Assembly (NCBI GenBank): GCA_910585625.1
Contig: CAJUFQ010000005.1
Location: 62,001-126,000, forward strand
Direction of reading: 5' to 3'
Length of the DNA: 64,000 nt
Source of the DNA: an uncultured Lachnospiraceae bacterium
Lineage (GTDB): Bacteria > Bacillota > Clostridia > Lachnospirales > Lachnospiraceae
Each line of letters begins with the position of its first letter. Position 1 is the stretch's first letter. The position numbers were made by a program, and so were the translations under genes. Below the pieces are notes generated by a model. The model saw nothing but the letters and a program-made list of their open reading frames with translations. It was not told the DNA's origin and made no database searches. This document shows positions 1-8,331 of the stretch, one piece after another.

Positions 1-273
1 TTGCTTGTAGTGACGCCTATCAGCCCGCATACGCTGAATGCAAAAAGCATTGTCCTGGGCGCTGAAGATGAGATTACTGTTGAGGTGCAGGCGCGCAGCG
101 GAGGCCAGGAGGAAAAGGCGGAAATCAGTTTTGACGGGGCCGCGGTAGGGGCTCTGAAAGCAGGCGAGCAGATTGCCGTGCGGAAAGCGCAGGCTTCCAC
201 GGGAATCCTGAAATTGAGCCGCCTGAGTTTCCTGGAAAGGCTCAGGAAGAAACTGCAGGGATACAGCTTGTAA
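1..273 (+). CDS. nadK: NAD kinase, C-terminal fragment
   Basis: This is the last ~90 residues of an NAD(+) kinase, the cytosolic enzyme that phosphorylates NAD to NADP; the 5' part lies outside the window. The visible sequence has the family's C-terminal TPISPHTL motif followed by an IVLG strand, and it ends in a basic helix (RLRKKLQGYSL). NAD kinase directly upstream of argR and recN is a common order in Firmicutes and supports the call. The open frame enters from the left edge, so the apparent start at base 1 is not a real start. Confidence 0.85.
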   Translation: MLVVTPISPHTLNAKSIVLGAEDEITVEVQARSGGQEEKAEISFDGAAVGALKAGEQIAVRKAQASTGILKLSRLSFLERLRKKLQGYSL

Positions 274-325
274 TTCAGGGAACAGGAAAAATCATGGGCA
301 TTTGTCCTGTGCATTGGAGGATACG

Positions 326-787
326 ATGAAATCGAGACGTCACGCGAAGATTTTGGAGATTATTACGAAATATAACATTGAGACACAGGAGGAATTGTCG
401 GACTGCCTGGAGCGGGAAGGATTTCATGTTACGCAGGCAACTGTCTCGAGGGACATCCGGCAATTAAAGCTTACGAAAGTGGCGGGGGCGTCTGGGAGGC
501 AGAAATATGTGGCGTTAGGTGATAACCAGCCGGATATGAGCGAAAAGTATATCCGTATTTTCCAGAATGGGTTTGCCTCCATGGATATGGCGCAGAATAT
601 CCTGGTAATTAAGACGGCGGCCGGCATGGCGATGGCAGTCGCGGCTGCGCTTGACGCCATGGACTGTGATGAGATTGTGGGCAGCATTGCCGGGGATGAT
701 ACGATTATGTGCGCGGTGCGCACCGTGGAAGACACCGAGCGGCTGATGGAACGGCTGCGCAGGATAGTCTCTGGTGGGCCTGTGTAA
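326..787 (+). CDS. argR: Arginine repressor ArgR/AhrC
   Basis: A 153-residue regulator of arginine metabolism that binds operator DNA as an arginine-dependent hexamer. The N-terminal ~70 residues form the winged helix, with the diagnostic recognition stretch VTQATVSRDI. The C-terminal ~80 residues carry the oligomerisation and arginine-binding core, with the GSIAGDDTI motif typical of the ligand-binding loop. I chose the ATG at 326 because GGAGG lies at 316-320; an in-frame start at 302 would add eight unrelated residues. It sits between nadK and recN, the usual Firmicutes arrangement. Confidence 0.93.
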   Translation: MKSRRHAKILEIITKYNIETQEELSDCLEREGFHVTQATVSRDIRQLKLTKVAGASGRQKYVALGDNQPDMSEKYIRIFQNGFASMDMAQNILVIKTAAGMAMAVAAALDAMDCDEIVGSIAGDDTIMCAVRTVEDTERLMERLRRIVSGGPV

Positions 788-827
788 ACATATACATTGC
801 CAATGAGAGAGTAGAAGGAGAATCTAT

Positions 828-2516
828 ATGTTAGTAAGTCTGCATGTAAAAAACCTGGCACTGCTGGAGGAAGCCGAGGTGGAGTTCGGGCGTGGCCTGA
901 ATATCCTTTCTGGCGAGACAGGGGCGGGGAAATCCATTATCATTGGTTCCATCAACCTGGCCCTGGGGGAGAAAGTGCCTAAGGAGATGCTGCGGGAGCA
1001 GGCAGAGTATGCACTGGTGGAACTGGTCTTTCGCGTAGAGGATGAGAAGCAGGAAAAGCAGCTGCAGGAGATGGACATTTATCCTGAAAACGGCGAAGTC
1101 ATCATGTCCAGGAAGATTACAGCGTCAAGGAGCGTAGGAAAGATTAATTCTGAGACAGTGTCTGCTTCCTGCATGAGGAACGTCGCTTCCCTGCTCATTG
1201 ACATTCATGGACAGCATGAGCATCAGTCCCTGCTCCACAAGAAGAAACATTTGGAAATTTTGGATGAATTTGCCGGAGCAAAGCTGAATGCGAAAAAGGA
1301 AATCCTCAGAAACTGTTATCAGAAGTACCAAAAAGCCTTGGAAGAGCAGAAACAGGCTTTGCAAGATCAGGAGGGAAGGGAGCGCGAGCTTTCGTTCCTG
1401 GAATATGAAATCAAAGAAATTCAAGAGGCAGGACTGGTTCCCGGTGAGGATGAATCATTGGAGCTTGCTTATCGGAAGATGGCAAACAGCCGCAGGATTA
1501 TGGAAGCTGCGGGCAATGCCTATGAGATGACTGGCGGGGAAGCAAGCGCCACGGAGCAGATTGGGCGTGCGCTCCATGAACTGCAGTCGGCGGCGGAGTA
1601 TGATCCGGCAATGGGGGAACTGAGCGGGCAGCTGGAAGAGATAGATAATCTGCTGAACGATTTTAACAGGGAACTGTCTGGCTATATTTCAGATGGGGAA
1701 TTTGACGAGGAGGCTTTTTTTGAGACAGAGAAACGCCTGGATACCGTAAACCGCTTGAAGGACAAGTTTGGCGGAAGCATTGAGGCGGTGCTTCAGGCCA
1801 AAGAGGAAAAAGAAATCCGGTTTGGGCATCTTAAGGATTTTGAGGAATATTTTGCCCAGCTTTCGGGACGGCTGAAAGAAGCGGAGGAGGAGCTGGCGGC
1901 AGTTTCCGCCGAAGTATCGCAGCTGCGTCAGAAATCAGCCAAGAAGCTGGCAAAGCTGGTGAAAGGTGCGTTGGTGGATCTGAATTTCCTGGACGTAGAG
2001 TTTGTCATGGAATTTACCGACGCCGGGAAATATACGGCCAACGGCAGGGATGAGGCAGAGTTCCTGATTTCCACCAACCCTGGAGAACCTTTGAAACCCC
2101 TGGGCAAAGTGGCTTCCGGGGGAGAACTGAGCAGGGTCATGCTGGCAATTAAGACAATTCTGGCGGAGAGCGACCAGATTGGAACTTTGATTTTTGATGA
2201 GATAGATGCAGGAATCAGCGGTCGTACAGCGCAGATGGTGGCGGAAAAAATGAACGTCATAGGAAAGAGCCATCAGGTAATCTGTATTACCCACCTCCCT
2301 CAGATTGCTGCAATGGCGGATTCCCATTTTCTCATCAGCAAACAAGTGGTAAAAAACGGTACTTTTTCCAATATCGTGCTTTTGGAGGAAGAAGACAGCG
2401 TCACGGAGCTTGCGCGGATGCTGGGCGGCGTGAAGATTACGGACACAGTCCTGGAAAGCGCGAAGGAGATGAAGGAACTGGCGGATGCCGCCAAAGAATC
2501 CGGAAAAAAGGCATAG
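828..2516 (+). CDS. recN: DNA repair ATPase RecN
   Basis: A 562-residue SMC-like ATPase of double-strand break repair, acting with RecA on DNA ends. The N-terminal lobe has Walker A GETGAGKS near residue 32. A long central region rich in Glu, Lys and Gln is predicted coiled coil. The C-terminal lobe has the signature GGELSRVMLAIK and Walker B LIFDEIDAGISG, followed by the CITHLPQIAA switch motif. Length matches the family. An AGAAGGAG ribosome site precedes the ATG. It follows argR by 40 bases and is likely in the same transcription unit. Confidence 0.96.
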   Translation: MLVSLHVKNLALLEEAEVEFGRGLNILSGETGAGKSIIIGSINLALGEKVPKEMLREQAEYALVELVFRVEDEKQEKQLQEMDIYPENGEVIMSRKITASRSVGKINSETVSASCMRNVASLLIDIHGQHEHQSLLHKKKHLEILDEFAGAKLNAKKEILRNCYQKYQKALEEQKQALQDQEGRERELSFLEYEIKEIQEAGLVPGEDESLELAYRKMANSRRIMEAAGNAYEMTGGEASATEQIGRALHELQSAAEYDPAMGELSGQLEEIDNLLNDFNRELSGYISDGEFDEEAFFETEKRLDTVNRLKDKFGGSIEAVLQAKEEKEIRFGHLKDFEEYFAQLSGRLKEAEEELAAVSAEVSQLRQKSAKKLAKLVKGALVDLNFLDVEFVMEFTDAGKYTANGRDEAEFLISTNPGEPLKPLGKVASGGELSRVMLAIKTILAESDQIGTLIFDEIDAGISGRTAQMVAEKMNVIGKSHQVICITHLPQIAAMADSHFLISKQVVKNGTFSNIVLLEEEDSVTELARMLGGVKITDTVLESAKEMKELADAAKESGKKA

Positions 2517-2637
2517 GTGCGCGTTACGCTGTTTAGCTTAAAATCTATAGGGTTTGGAGTATGTTTCTTGTAAGACGGCAGATACTAACATTGATATGAA
2601 GCAGGAATATAAAAATTCGTTTTAGGGAGGTGATTCC

Positions 2638-3420
2638 GTGCAAGCACAGGTTTTGCAAGGCATACTGCTGCCGTTTTTAGGGACGGTGCTTGGATCTGCC
2701 TGCGTGCTGTTTATGAGGAACAATCTGAATCATTTAGTGCAGAGGGCATTGACCGGGTTTGCGGCTGGGGTCATGGTAGCGGCATCCATCTGGAGCCTGT
2801 TAGTGCCTGCCATGGAGCGTTCTGCATCCATGGGTCAGTGGGCCTTTGTACCGGCCGCAGCCGGTTTCTGGATAGGCATCCTTTTCTTATTGCTTTTGGA
2901 TCGGACAATCCCCCATCTGCATATGAACAGCAGTAAGGCAGAAGGGCCAAGGAGCAGGCTTCCCAAGACGACAATGCTGGTGCTTGCGGTGACACTCCAT
3001 AACTTGCCGGAGGGCATGGCGGTAGGCGTAGTTTATGCCGGATGGCTTTCCGGGGATGCTGGGATTACGGCTATGGGCGCGCTGGCGCTTTCCCTGGGTA
3101 TTGCCATACAGAATTTCCCGGAGGGCGCGATTATATCCATGCCTTTGCGTGCGGAAGGGACAAGCAGGAAGAAGGCATTTTTTTCTGGCGCGGTTTCTGG
3201 CGCAGTAGAGCCGGCAGGAGCTGCGCTGACTATTTTAGCGGCTGAACAGGCGGTTCCGCTTTTGCCATACCTTCTGAGTTTTGCAGCCGGGGCCATGGTC
3301 TATGTAGTCGTGGAGGAACTGATTCCAGAGACGTCCCAGGGGAGGCATTCTAATCTGGGGACGGTTCTGTTTGCGCTTGGATTTACGGTTATGATGGCTT
3401 TGGATGTGGCCCTGGGATGA
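2638..3420 (+). CDS. ZIP-family divalent metal transporter
   Basis: A 260-residue integral membrane protein with about eight hydrophobic segments, consistent with a ZIP (ZupT-like) importer of zinc or related divalent cations. The metal-site helices are recognisable: HNLPEGMAVG around residue 120 and NFPEGAIISMPL around residue 160, both with the conserved N-x-P-E-G core. A weakly charged loop (HLHMNSSKAEG) lies between the N-terminal helices and the metal site. The start is GTG at 2638 behind GGAGGTGATT. Its place between recN and spoIVB departs from the usual direct adjacency, so it is probably an insertion into that cluster. Confidence 0.88.
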   Translation: MQAQVLQGILLPFLGTVLGSACVLFMRNNLNHLVQRALTGFAAGVMVAASIWSLLVPAMERSASMGQWAFVPAAAGFWIGILFLLLLDRTIPHLHMNSSKAEGPRSRLPKTTMLVLAVTLHNLPEGMAVGVVYAGWLSGDAGITAMGALALSLGIAIQNFPEGAIISMPLRAEGTSRKKAFFSGAVSGAVEPAGAALTILAAEQAVPLLPYLLSFAAGAMVYVVVEELIPETSQGRHSNLGTVLFALGFTVMMALDVALG

Positions 3421-3547
3421 CGGGGATGGGAGGATTTTTGAAAAAATTGCATGATTGCAAAAAATCCCAGATTGAAAACAGAAGAATTTCACATACTAAA
3501 AAAGATTTCAAGTCATCTTGAAATTTTTTGAGAGGGTGTGTGAGAAG

Positions 3548-4834
3548 TTGAAAGAACAGAAAAGAAAAAAGATGCGGTATCAAAGGTGGATTGCCCGCGC
3601 CAGTTTGATAGCAGGCTTCTGCTGGGGCGTATTTTTTACTTATACTGTCTTTGCAGAAGCCATACCAGATACAATCCATATCAAGAAGGGCGAGGCGGAG
3701 ATGTTTGATTTCCATGTGCCTGTTACCGGAGAGTTACAACAGGAGGGCATGGAAGTGTTTGGCAACCAGTCCCCTGTGGTAGAGAAAGAAAAGATTACGC
3801 TGGACTTGAACAAAAGTTTTTCCCTGAAATCACAGGAACAGGGGAAATATCATATGTCTTGCAAGCTGCTGGGGCTGTTCCATATCAAGGACGTCTCTGT
3901 GGAGGTCATAGAACAGGAGCAAGTCGTCCCTTGCGGGGTTCCGGTAGGCATTTATGTGAAGACGGATGGTATCATGATTGTCGGTACCGGCGCAATCGTA
4001 GGAAATGACGGCATGAGCCATGAGCCGGCGGCGAACCTTGTGAAAAGCGGCGATTATGTCAAGACTGTCAACGATGAAATCGTAGCGAATAAAGAAGATT
4101 TGATTCAAAAAATCAACCAGTGTCAGGGGGAACCTGTGATACTGGGTGTTTTGCGAGAAGAAGAATATATCCAACTGAAAGTGGAGCCGGTAGAGACGGA
4201 GGAGAACGAATATAAACTGGGGATTTGGGTGAGGGATGACCTTGCCGGCGTTGGGACGCTGACGTTTTACGATGCCCAGGGAAATTATGGCGCCCTCGGC
4301 CATCCGGTCAGCGATATGGATACGGGGCTAAAGGTCAGCCTGAATGAAGGCATCTTGTATGAGGCCGAGATTGCAGGGATTACCAAAGGCGAGAAAGGGA
4401 ATCCGGGTGAAATTTCCGGAGTCATTACCTACTTAGACCAGTATAAGCTGGGAACGGTGGAGGAAAACAGCAATGTTGGCATTTATGGTAAGCTTGAGCG
4501 CGTACCCAAGGAGGAAAAGGAGAATGCATATTTTCCGATTACCTTGAAGCAGAATATAGCAAAAGGAGAAGCAACCATTATTTCTTCCGTATCCGGCGAA
4601 CAGAAAGAATACAGCATCCGTATCCTGGATTTTGATTATAACAGCGAAAATAAGGGAATTTTGTTTCAGGTCACAGATCCAGAACTTTTAAACCTTACCG
4701 GTGGCGTCATCCAGGGCATGAGCGGTTCGCCGATTATCCAGAATGGCGCAGTCATAGGAGCCGTGACCCACGTTTTTGTCCAGGACTCCACTAAGGGATA
4801 TGGGATATTTATTGAAAATATGCTCGAGCATTGA
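3548..4834 (+). CDS. spoIVB: SpoIVB serine peptidase (stage IV sporulation signalling)
   Basis: A 428-residue S55-family peptidase, secreted from the forespore into the intermembrane space, where in Bacillus it triggers pro-sigma-K processing. An N-terminal hydrophobic segment (ASLIAGFCWGVFFTYTVFA) acts as signal or anchor. A PDZ-like domain follows, and the peptidase domain contains GALGHPVSDMDTG (catalytic His) and GMSGSPII (catalytic Ser). The start is uncertain: TTG at 3548 has a GAGAGGG ribosome site about 11 bases upstream; TTG 3518 and ATG 3572 are in-frame alternatives. Its usual partner spo0A is 11 kb away, separated by a foreign block. Confidence 0.93.
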   Translation: MKEQKRKKMRYQRWIARASLIAGFCWGVFFTYTVFAEAIPDTIHIKKGEAEMFDFHVPVTGELQQEGMEVFGNQSPVVEKEKITLDLNKSFSLKSQEQGKYHMSCKLLGLFHIKDVSVEVIEQEQVVPCGVPVGIYVKTDGIMIVGTGAIVGNDGMSHEPAANLVKSGDYVKTVNDEIVANKEDLIQKINQCQGEPVILGVLREEEYIQLKVEPVETEENEYKLGIWVRDDLAGVGTLTFYDAQGNYGALGHPVSDMDTGLKVSLNEGILYEAEIAGITKGEKGNPGEISGVITYLDQYKLGTVEENSNVGIYGKLERVPKEEKENAYFPITLKQNIAKGEATIISSVSGEQKEYSIRILDFDYNSENKGILFQVTDPELLNLTGGVIQGMSGSPIIQNGAVIGAVTHVFVQDSTKGYGIFIENMLEH

Positions 4835-4962
4835 GCCAGGTAATGATGAAATCTCCATGCCTTTCTGCTGCTAGCAGTAAGAAAGGCATGGAGATTTTAG
4901 ATTTATGTGGCGAAAGCCACACACCGGATGGATGCATAGCATTCATCCGGTGCCTGGCTCAA
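4831..4962. repeat. Nested inverted-repeat element A (cloverleaf-like)
   Basis: A perfect 10-base outer stem (TTGAGCCAGG at 4831-4840, CCTGGCTCAA at 4953-4962) encloses three hairpins: a long one at 4849-4897, GTGGCGAAAGCCAC at 4907-4920, and one closed by CACCGGATG/CATCCGGTG at about 4922-4952. The left arm overlaps the spoIVB stop codon. Two other elements in the window have the same layout with different sequence. It may be a non-autonomous repeat or a structured 3' UTR; I do not recognise a named family. Confidence 0.6.
4849..4903 (+). terminator. Rho-independent terminator of spoIVB
   Basis: A near-perfect stem of about 18 bases (arm ATCTCCATGCCTTTCT and its complement) with a 13-base loop, followed by a T-rich tail (TTTTAGATTTAT). 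It lies directly after the spoIVB stop and inside nested repeat element A. Confidence 0.7.
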
Positions 4963-5253
4963 TGATAGTATAAGCACGGCGTAGGCAGGAAGGTGAAGGA
5001 GCTTTGCAGGCTAGCTTGCCGGAGGCACGCTCTTCTTTTTCTGCGTGATGCCCGGCGAAAGCCGGACATCGGGGAATCGCGTAGCGATTAACCGATGCTG
5101 ACCTGAATAAGTAAGGATTAATGTATTCATTGCTAATCAGTTTTAATGATAAAAATTTGTAGTTGAAAAGAATTCTATACTGCAAATTATAGAATGTTAT
5201 ATTACAATGAAATTCGTAAATTGAGTACATTAAACACTTGAAAGGAGAAAATT
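4963..5253. other. Intergenic boundary between backbone and AT-rich island
   Basis: No convincing gene. The left part (to about 5100) is GC-richer and holds more short hairpins, for example CCCGGCGAAAGCCGG near 5051 and a longer one closed by CATCGG/CCGATG near 5067-5098. From about 5100 the composition becomes sharply AT-rich, which I take as the left edge of the island. No matching direct repeat was found by eye at the right edge near 15.5 kb. Confidence 0.4.
5172..5195. promoter_or_regulatory. 24-base palindrome upstream of recombinase-like gene
   Basis: Perfect 8-base arms ATTCTATA (5172-5179) and TATAGAAT (5188-5195) flank an 8-base spacer, about 60 bases before the start of the recombinase-like reading frame. 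It could be an operator or a recombination core; the sequence alone does not decide. Confidence 0.4.
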
Positions 5254-6272
5254 ATGGAATTCGTTGATGAAATAAAAGAATTTCTGGATGTGCAGAAAAA
5301 AGAAACTGGAGAAGCAACTACAAAGACATAGAAAAGCAAAATATATGCGTTTTATGAATTTGTTTCCTTAGAACTTAGAGAAATGGATGTCACATATATC
5401 TGTTTCTTGAATGTGATGGATAAGGGTAAATTATTACAGAGTGTAGAATATTACGTAAAGGTAGGTAATCTTAAAAGCAGGGCTGCAGTAGATATTTACT
5501 TTTCTGTAATAGGGAATTTTTTAAATTTCTTTCAAAAAAATATGGAAAAACAAATGATTATTTTCAGGATAGCATAAAAAATCAAGAATTTAAAGATGCA
5601 TTTGAGAGAAAGATAAAGGAATTAGACTTACGAGATTCTGATACACAAGAGCCAATAGGCAGAGAAATGGCGGAGAAGATTTTAAAAGAGTGTGATAAAT
5701 TGATTGATGGAATAGATATCGAAAAAATATTGAGGAAAGATAGAGGGGTATATTCCAGTTATATATCTTCTCTGATAGTTAAATTGGTTTTAGCTTATGG
5801 ATTGAAAAATGAAGCTATTAGAAAATTAAAAATTAAAGACTATAATGATCAATTAAATGATTTAATAATTAACAATTATAGGGTTCATTTGCCGGATGGA
5901 CTTGCAATGCAAATGAAAAAGTATAAAGAAATTCGCAAAAGATTCTTAGAAAAATATCAGTTTGAAAGCGAACGTTTATTTTTTGACGATTATGATATAG
6001 AGAAAGAATTAGATAATACAAAAATGTTTATCGTACTAAAAAAAGTAATGGGGAATATGCAGGCAGGAGGAGTGGCTAAATACGCTATTATTCAACTTTT
6101 GAGAGATGGAATACCAGCGTATATTGTTAGTGACTTTACCAGTTATAAAGAAGATGTTTTAGATTATTGTCAAAAACAGGTAGATGCGGAGAGGGGTTTA
6201 TCCTTATTAAGTGAAAAAAGTAGAATATTAGATTCTGTACTGCGAAAAAGTGACTTTTTTAATGATATGTAG
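5254..6272 (+). pseudogene. Degenerate tyrosine-recombinase-like gene
   Basis: Starting at the ATG behind AAAGGAG, the frame reads MEFVDEIKEFLDVQKK, then meets an in-frame TAG at 5329-5331. It continues open to a run of seven A's near 5532-5538, where a one-base loss shifts the frame; the remainder is open from there to 6272. Joined, it gives about 338 residues with an N-terminal SAM-like helical part and a C-terminal part resembling an integrase catalytic domain (YGLKNEAIRKLKIKDY; GIPAYIVSDFTSYKEDVLDY). The conserved Arg and His-x-x-Arg of active recombinases are not visible, so it may be a divergent homologue or an eroded integrase. Low GC matches the island. Two lesions make a functional product unlikely. 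Confidence 0.5.
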
Positions 6273-6306
6273 CCGGTGTATTTTGAAGGGAAAAAGGTGA
6301 CATTTT

Positions 6307-7816
6307 ATGACTATAAAAGATATTATATCCGGTGAATCAGAGTATATTGAGTTTAAACAGGAAGTTCCGAAAAAAAGTGAAGTTTATATGAAAACGGTAG
6401 TTGTATTTGCAAATGGCAGTGGGGGAAAAATTGTGTTTGGTGTAGAAGACAGTACATTTAAAGTGCCGGGAATCAACCAGGAGGATGCTTTCTCTATAAT
6501 GGATGGAATTACTTCGGCAATCTGTGACAGTTGTACGCCGATGATAATGCCAATTGTGACATTGGCCTCTATTGAGGAAAAGGTTGTAATTGTGGTAAAT
6601 ATAATGCCAGGCAGTCAGCGTCCATATTATCTAACTGCAAAAGGAAAAGAAAATGGAACTTATATACGAGTGTCAGGAACTACCAGACCAGCGGATTCGT
6701 TTGTGCTTAAGGAATTATAATTTGAGGGTGTCAATCGGTGTTTTGACCAGACCTATGCAGCATCAGAAGCAAGTGTTACAGAGGATGAAATTAACCGTTT
6801 GTGTGATAGGATGTATCAATATGCGGTGGAACATTGTAATCCTGCGGAGGCGTCAGAGAGAATTTATCGCCCGACAAAACAAAATTTATTAAGTTGGGGA
6901 TTTTTAGTTAAACAGGGGGATAAGTGTTATCCAACAAATGCTTTCCTACTTATGACAAGTAATTTGTTTCCGCAGGCAACAATTCAATGTGCTGTATTTA
7001 AGGGAAGAGACAGGGATGTATTTATTGATCGGAGGGAGTACGATGGAGATATTGTCACACAATTGGATGCGGCATATGAGTATGTCCTGCGCAATATAAA
7101 TATGGGTTCGGAGATTAATGGATTATACAGAACCGATATGTATGAACTACCAACAGAATGTATCAGGGAGATGATTTGTAATGCTGTGGTTCATCGGAGC
7201 TATCTGCATCCCTCAAGTATACAAGTGGCAGTGTAGGATGATTGTGTGGAAGTGACTTCTCCGGGGATGCTGTTTGGCAGTTTGAGATTGAAAGATATAA
7301 GAGAAGGAATTTCCATACCAAGGAATCGGGCATTGGTATATGCGTTTACTTATATGAATATTATGGAGCATTGGGGTAGCGGGATTCCAAGGATTATCAG
7401 ACGATGCTGAGAAATTGGGTTAGAAGAACCGGAATTAATGGAAATCGCAGGAAGTTTTCGCATAAACTTATTCCGTTTTTCGAATAAAACCAGAATTGGA
7501 AAAAGTACGGATAAAATGCAAAAAAGTACGGATAAGTACGGATAAAACGAAAAAAAGTACGGAAAAAATAAAGAAAAGTACGGATAAAACACAAAAAGGT
7601 ATGGAAAAAGTACAGAAAAGTACGGATAAATCAAATGACAATTATAAAAAGATTATTCAGTATATAGAGGAAAGAGGGGCAATAACGAATAAGGAAGTTC
7701 AGGGTCTGCTGAATGTAAAAGATTCCCGCGCATTAAAAATCTTAAAAGAACTGGTAGAGGCAGAGGTGTTGAAAAAAGAAGGTAAATTGAAAAGAAGCCA
7801 TTACAAATTGAAGTAA
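6307..7816 (+). pseudogene. Broken AlbA_2/Schlafen-type ATP-binding protein
   Basis: The N-terminal part is a clear AlbA_2 (divergent AAA_4) domain: ESEYIEFKQE, then VVVFANGSGGKIVFGVED. The frame is cut by TAA at 6718-6720, TAG at 7234-7236 and TGA at 7408-7410, yet coding similarity continues across each: DRMYQYAVEH, ECIREMICNAVVHRSY, VTSPGML, HWGSGIPRIIR. These are the expected later blocks of the RecG-like/ATP-binding family. A frameshift inside the KSTDK repeat moves the C-terminal winged helix (IIQYIEERGAITNKEVQGLL) into another frame ending at 7816. An intact protein would be about 500 residues. Such proteins are common passengers of mobile and defence regions. Confidence 0.75.
7499..7631 (+). 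repeat. Tandem AGTACGGATAA repeats (KSTDK coding)
   Basis: About eight imperfect copies of an AAAAGTACGGATAAA-like unit, encoding KSTDK/KSTEK in the frame that ends at 7816. The units have unequal spacing, and the reading frame of the host pseudogene changes inside the array, so slippage here is a likely cause of the frameshift. This is a low-complexity coding repeat, not a CRISPR array: units are short and there are no unique spacers. Confidence 0.75.
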
Positions 7817-8085
7817 TTTTGCAATTTTTGCTGATTGCAAGGAATTTTACCGAAGCTATCACGCTTCCGCTTCTGCTTATTGTGATTACAGTGAAGACAA
7901 AGATAGAACAGGAACAGAATATTTCCTGTTTGTCTAGAAAAATGGTAGATATTAATCTTCATATCAGATATAATGAAGAAAAAAATTTGGATGTATTGTT
8001 TTAAAAAGAGGGATAACAGGAAAGATTTCTTGGTTATTTATGGGATTTTGGATAGAAAGGGAAAAATCTGACAAATCCAGTGTGT
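7817..8085. other. Non-coding interval inside the island
   Basis: About 270 AT-rich bases without a gene I can support. A 61-codon open frame (7819-8004) has no ribosome site and no recognisable features. One hairpin is visible: AACAGGAA at 7907-7914 paired with TTCCTGTT at 7923-7930. Because some defence reverse transcriptases use a neighbouring non-coding RNA, the interval is worth noting, but nothing shows that one is made here. Confidence 0.3.
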
Positions 8086-8331
8086 ATGCATGTACGCAGC
8101 GGCTGCTTGCCTACAATTCCAATAAGTATAGAAGGGGGTGCGCTTACAGAGGAATAGACGGCGGCTTTGTTTGGTTATAGGACATTGCCGAAATAGGATG
8201 ATTATTATGAGTTAAAGTCAGGAATATTTGAGGATTGTGCAAACGGATATGCGATTGGAGAGTATAAGAAACGCCCCAATATGTTTGGCGCGTATCTAAG
8301 AATGGTTGAGGGGACAAAAGATGAGAAATGA
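8086..8331 (+). pseudogene. Small remnant gene overlapping the giant RT gene start
   Basis: One frame beginning MHVRSGCLPTIPISIEGGALTEE is interrupted by TAG at 8155-8157 and again just before DDYYELKSGIFEDCANGY, then continues as KRPNMFGAYLRMVEGTKDEK to TGA at 8329-8331. The amino-acid content looks protein-like across both stops, which suggests a decayed gene of about 80 residues. I do not recognise the family. It overlaps the start of the giant gene by 11 bases, so the two may once have been translationally coupled. This is a visual judgement and could be chance. Confidence 0.3.

Noticed and set aside
2835..3296. Reverse-strand open frames within the ZIP transporter gene
   Set aside because: They are shadows of a strong forward coding frame, without ribosome sites or recognisable protein content. 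The same applies to the many reverse frames under recN, the GH43-type genes, folP and gltB.
5530..5545. Programmed -1 frameshift at the A-run in the recombinase-like gene
   Set aside because: The site resembles a slippery sequence, but an in-frame TAG occurs earlier in the same gene, so a functional programmed shift is unlikely.
5254..7236. Stop-codon reassignment or suppression explaining the in-frame stops
   Set aside because: All three stop codons occur, frameshifts are also present, and the surrounding genes use ordinary stops. Decay is the simpler reading.
7499..7631. CRISPR array
   Set aside because: Repeat units are about 11-15 bases, irregular, and without unique spacers; they encode KSTDK in a known protein family's linker.
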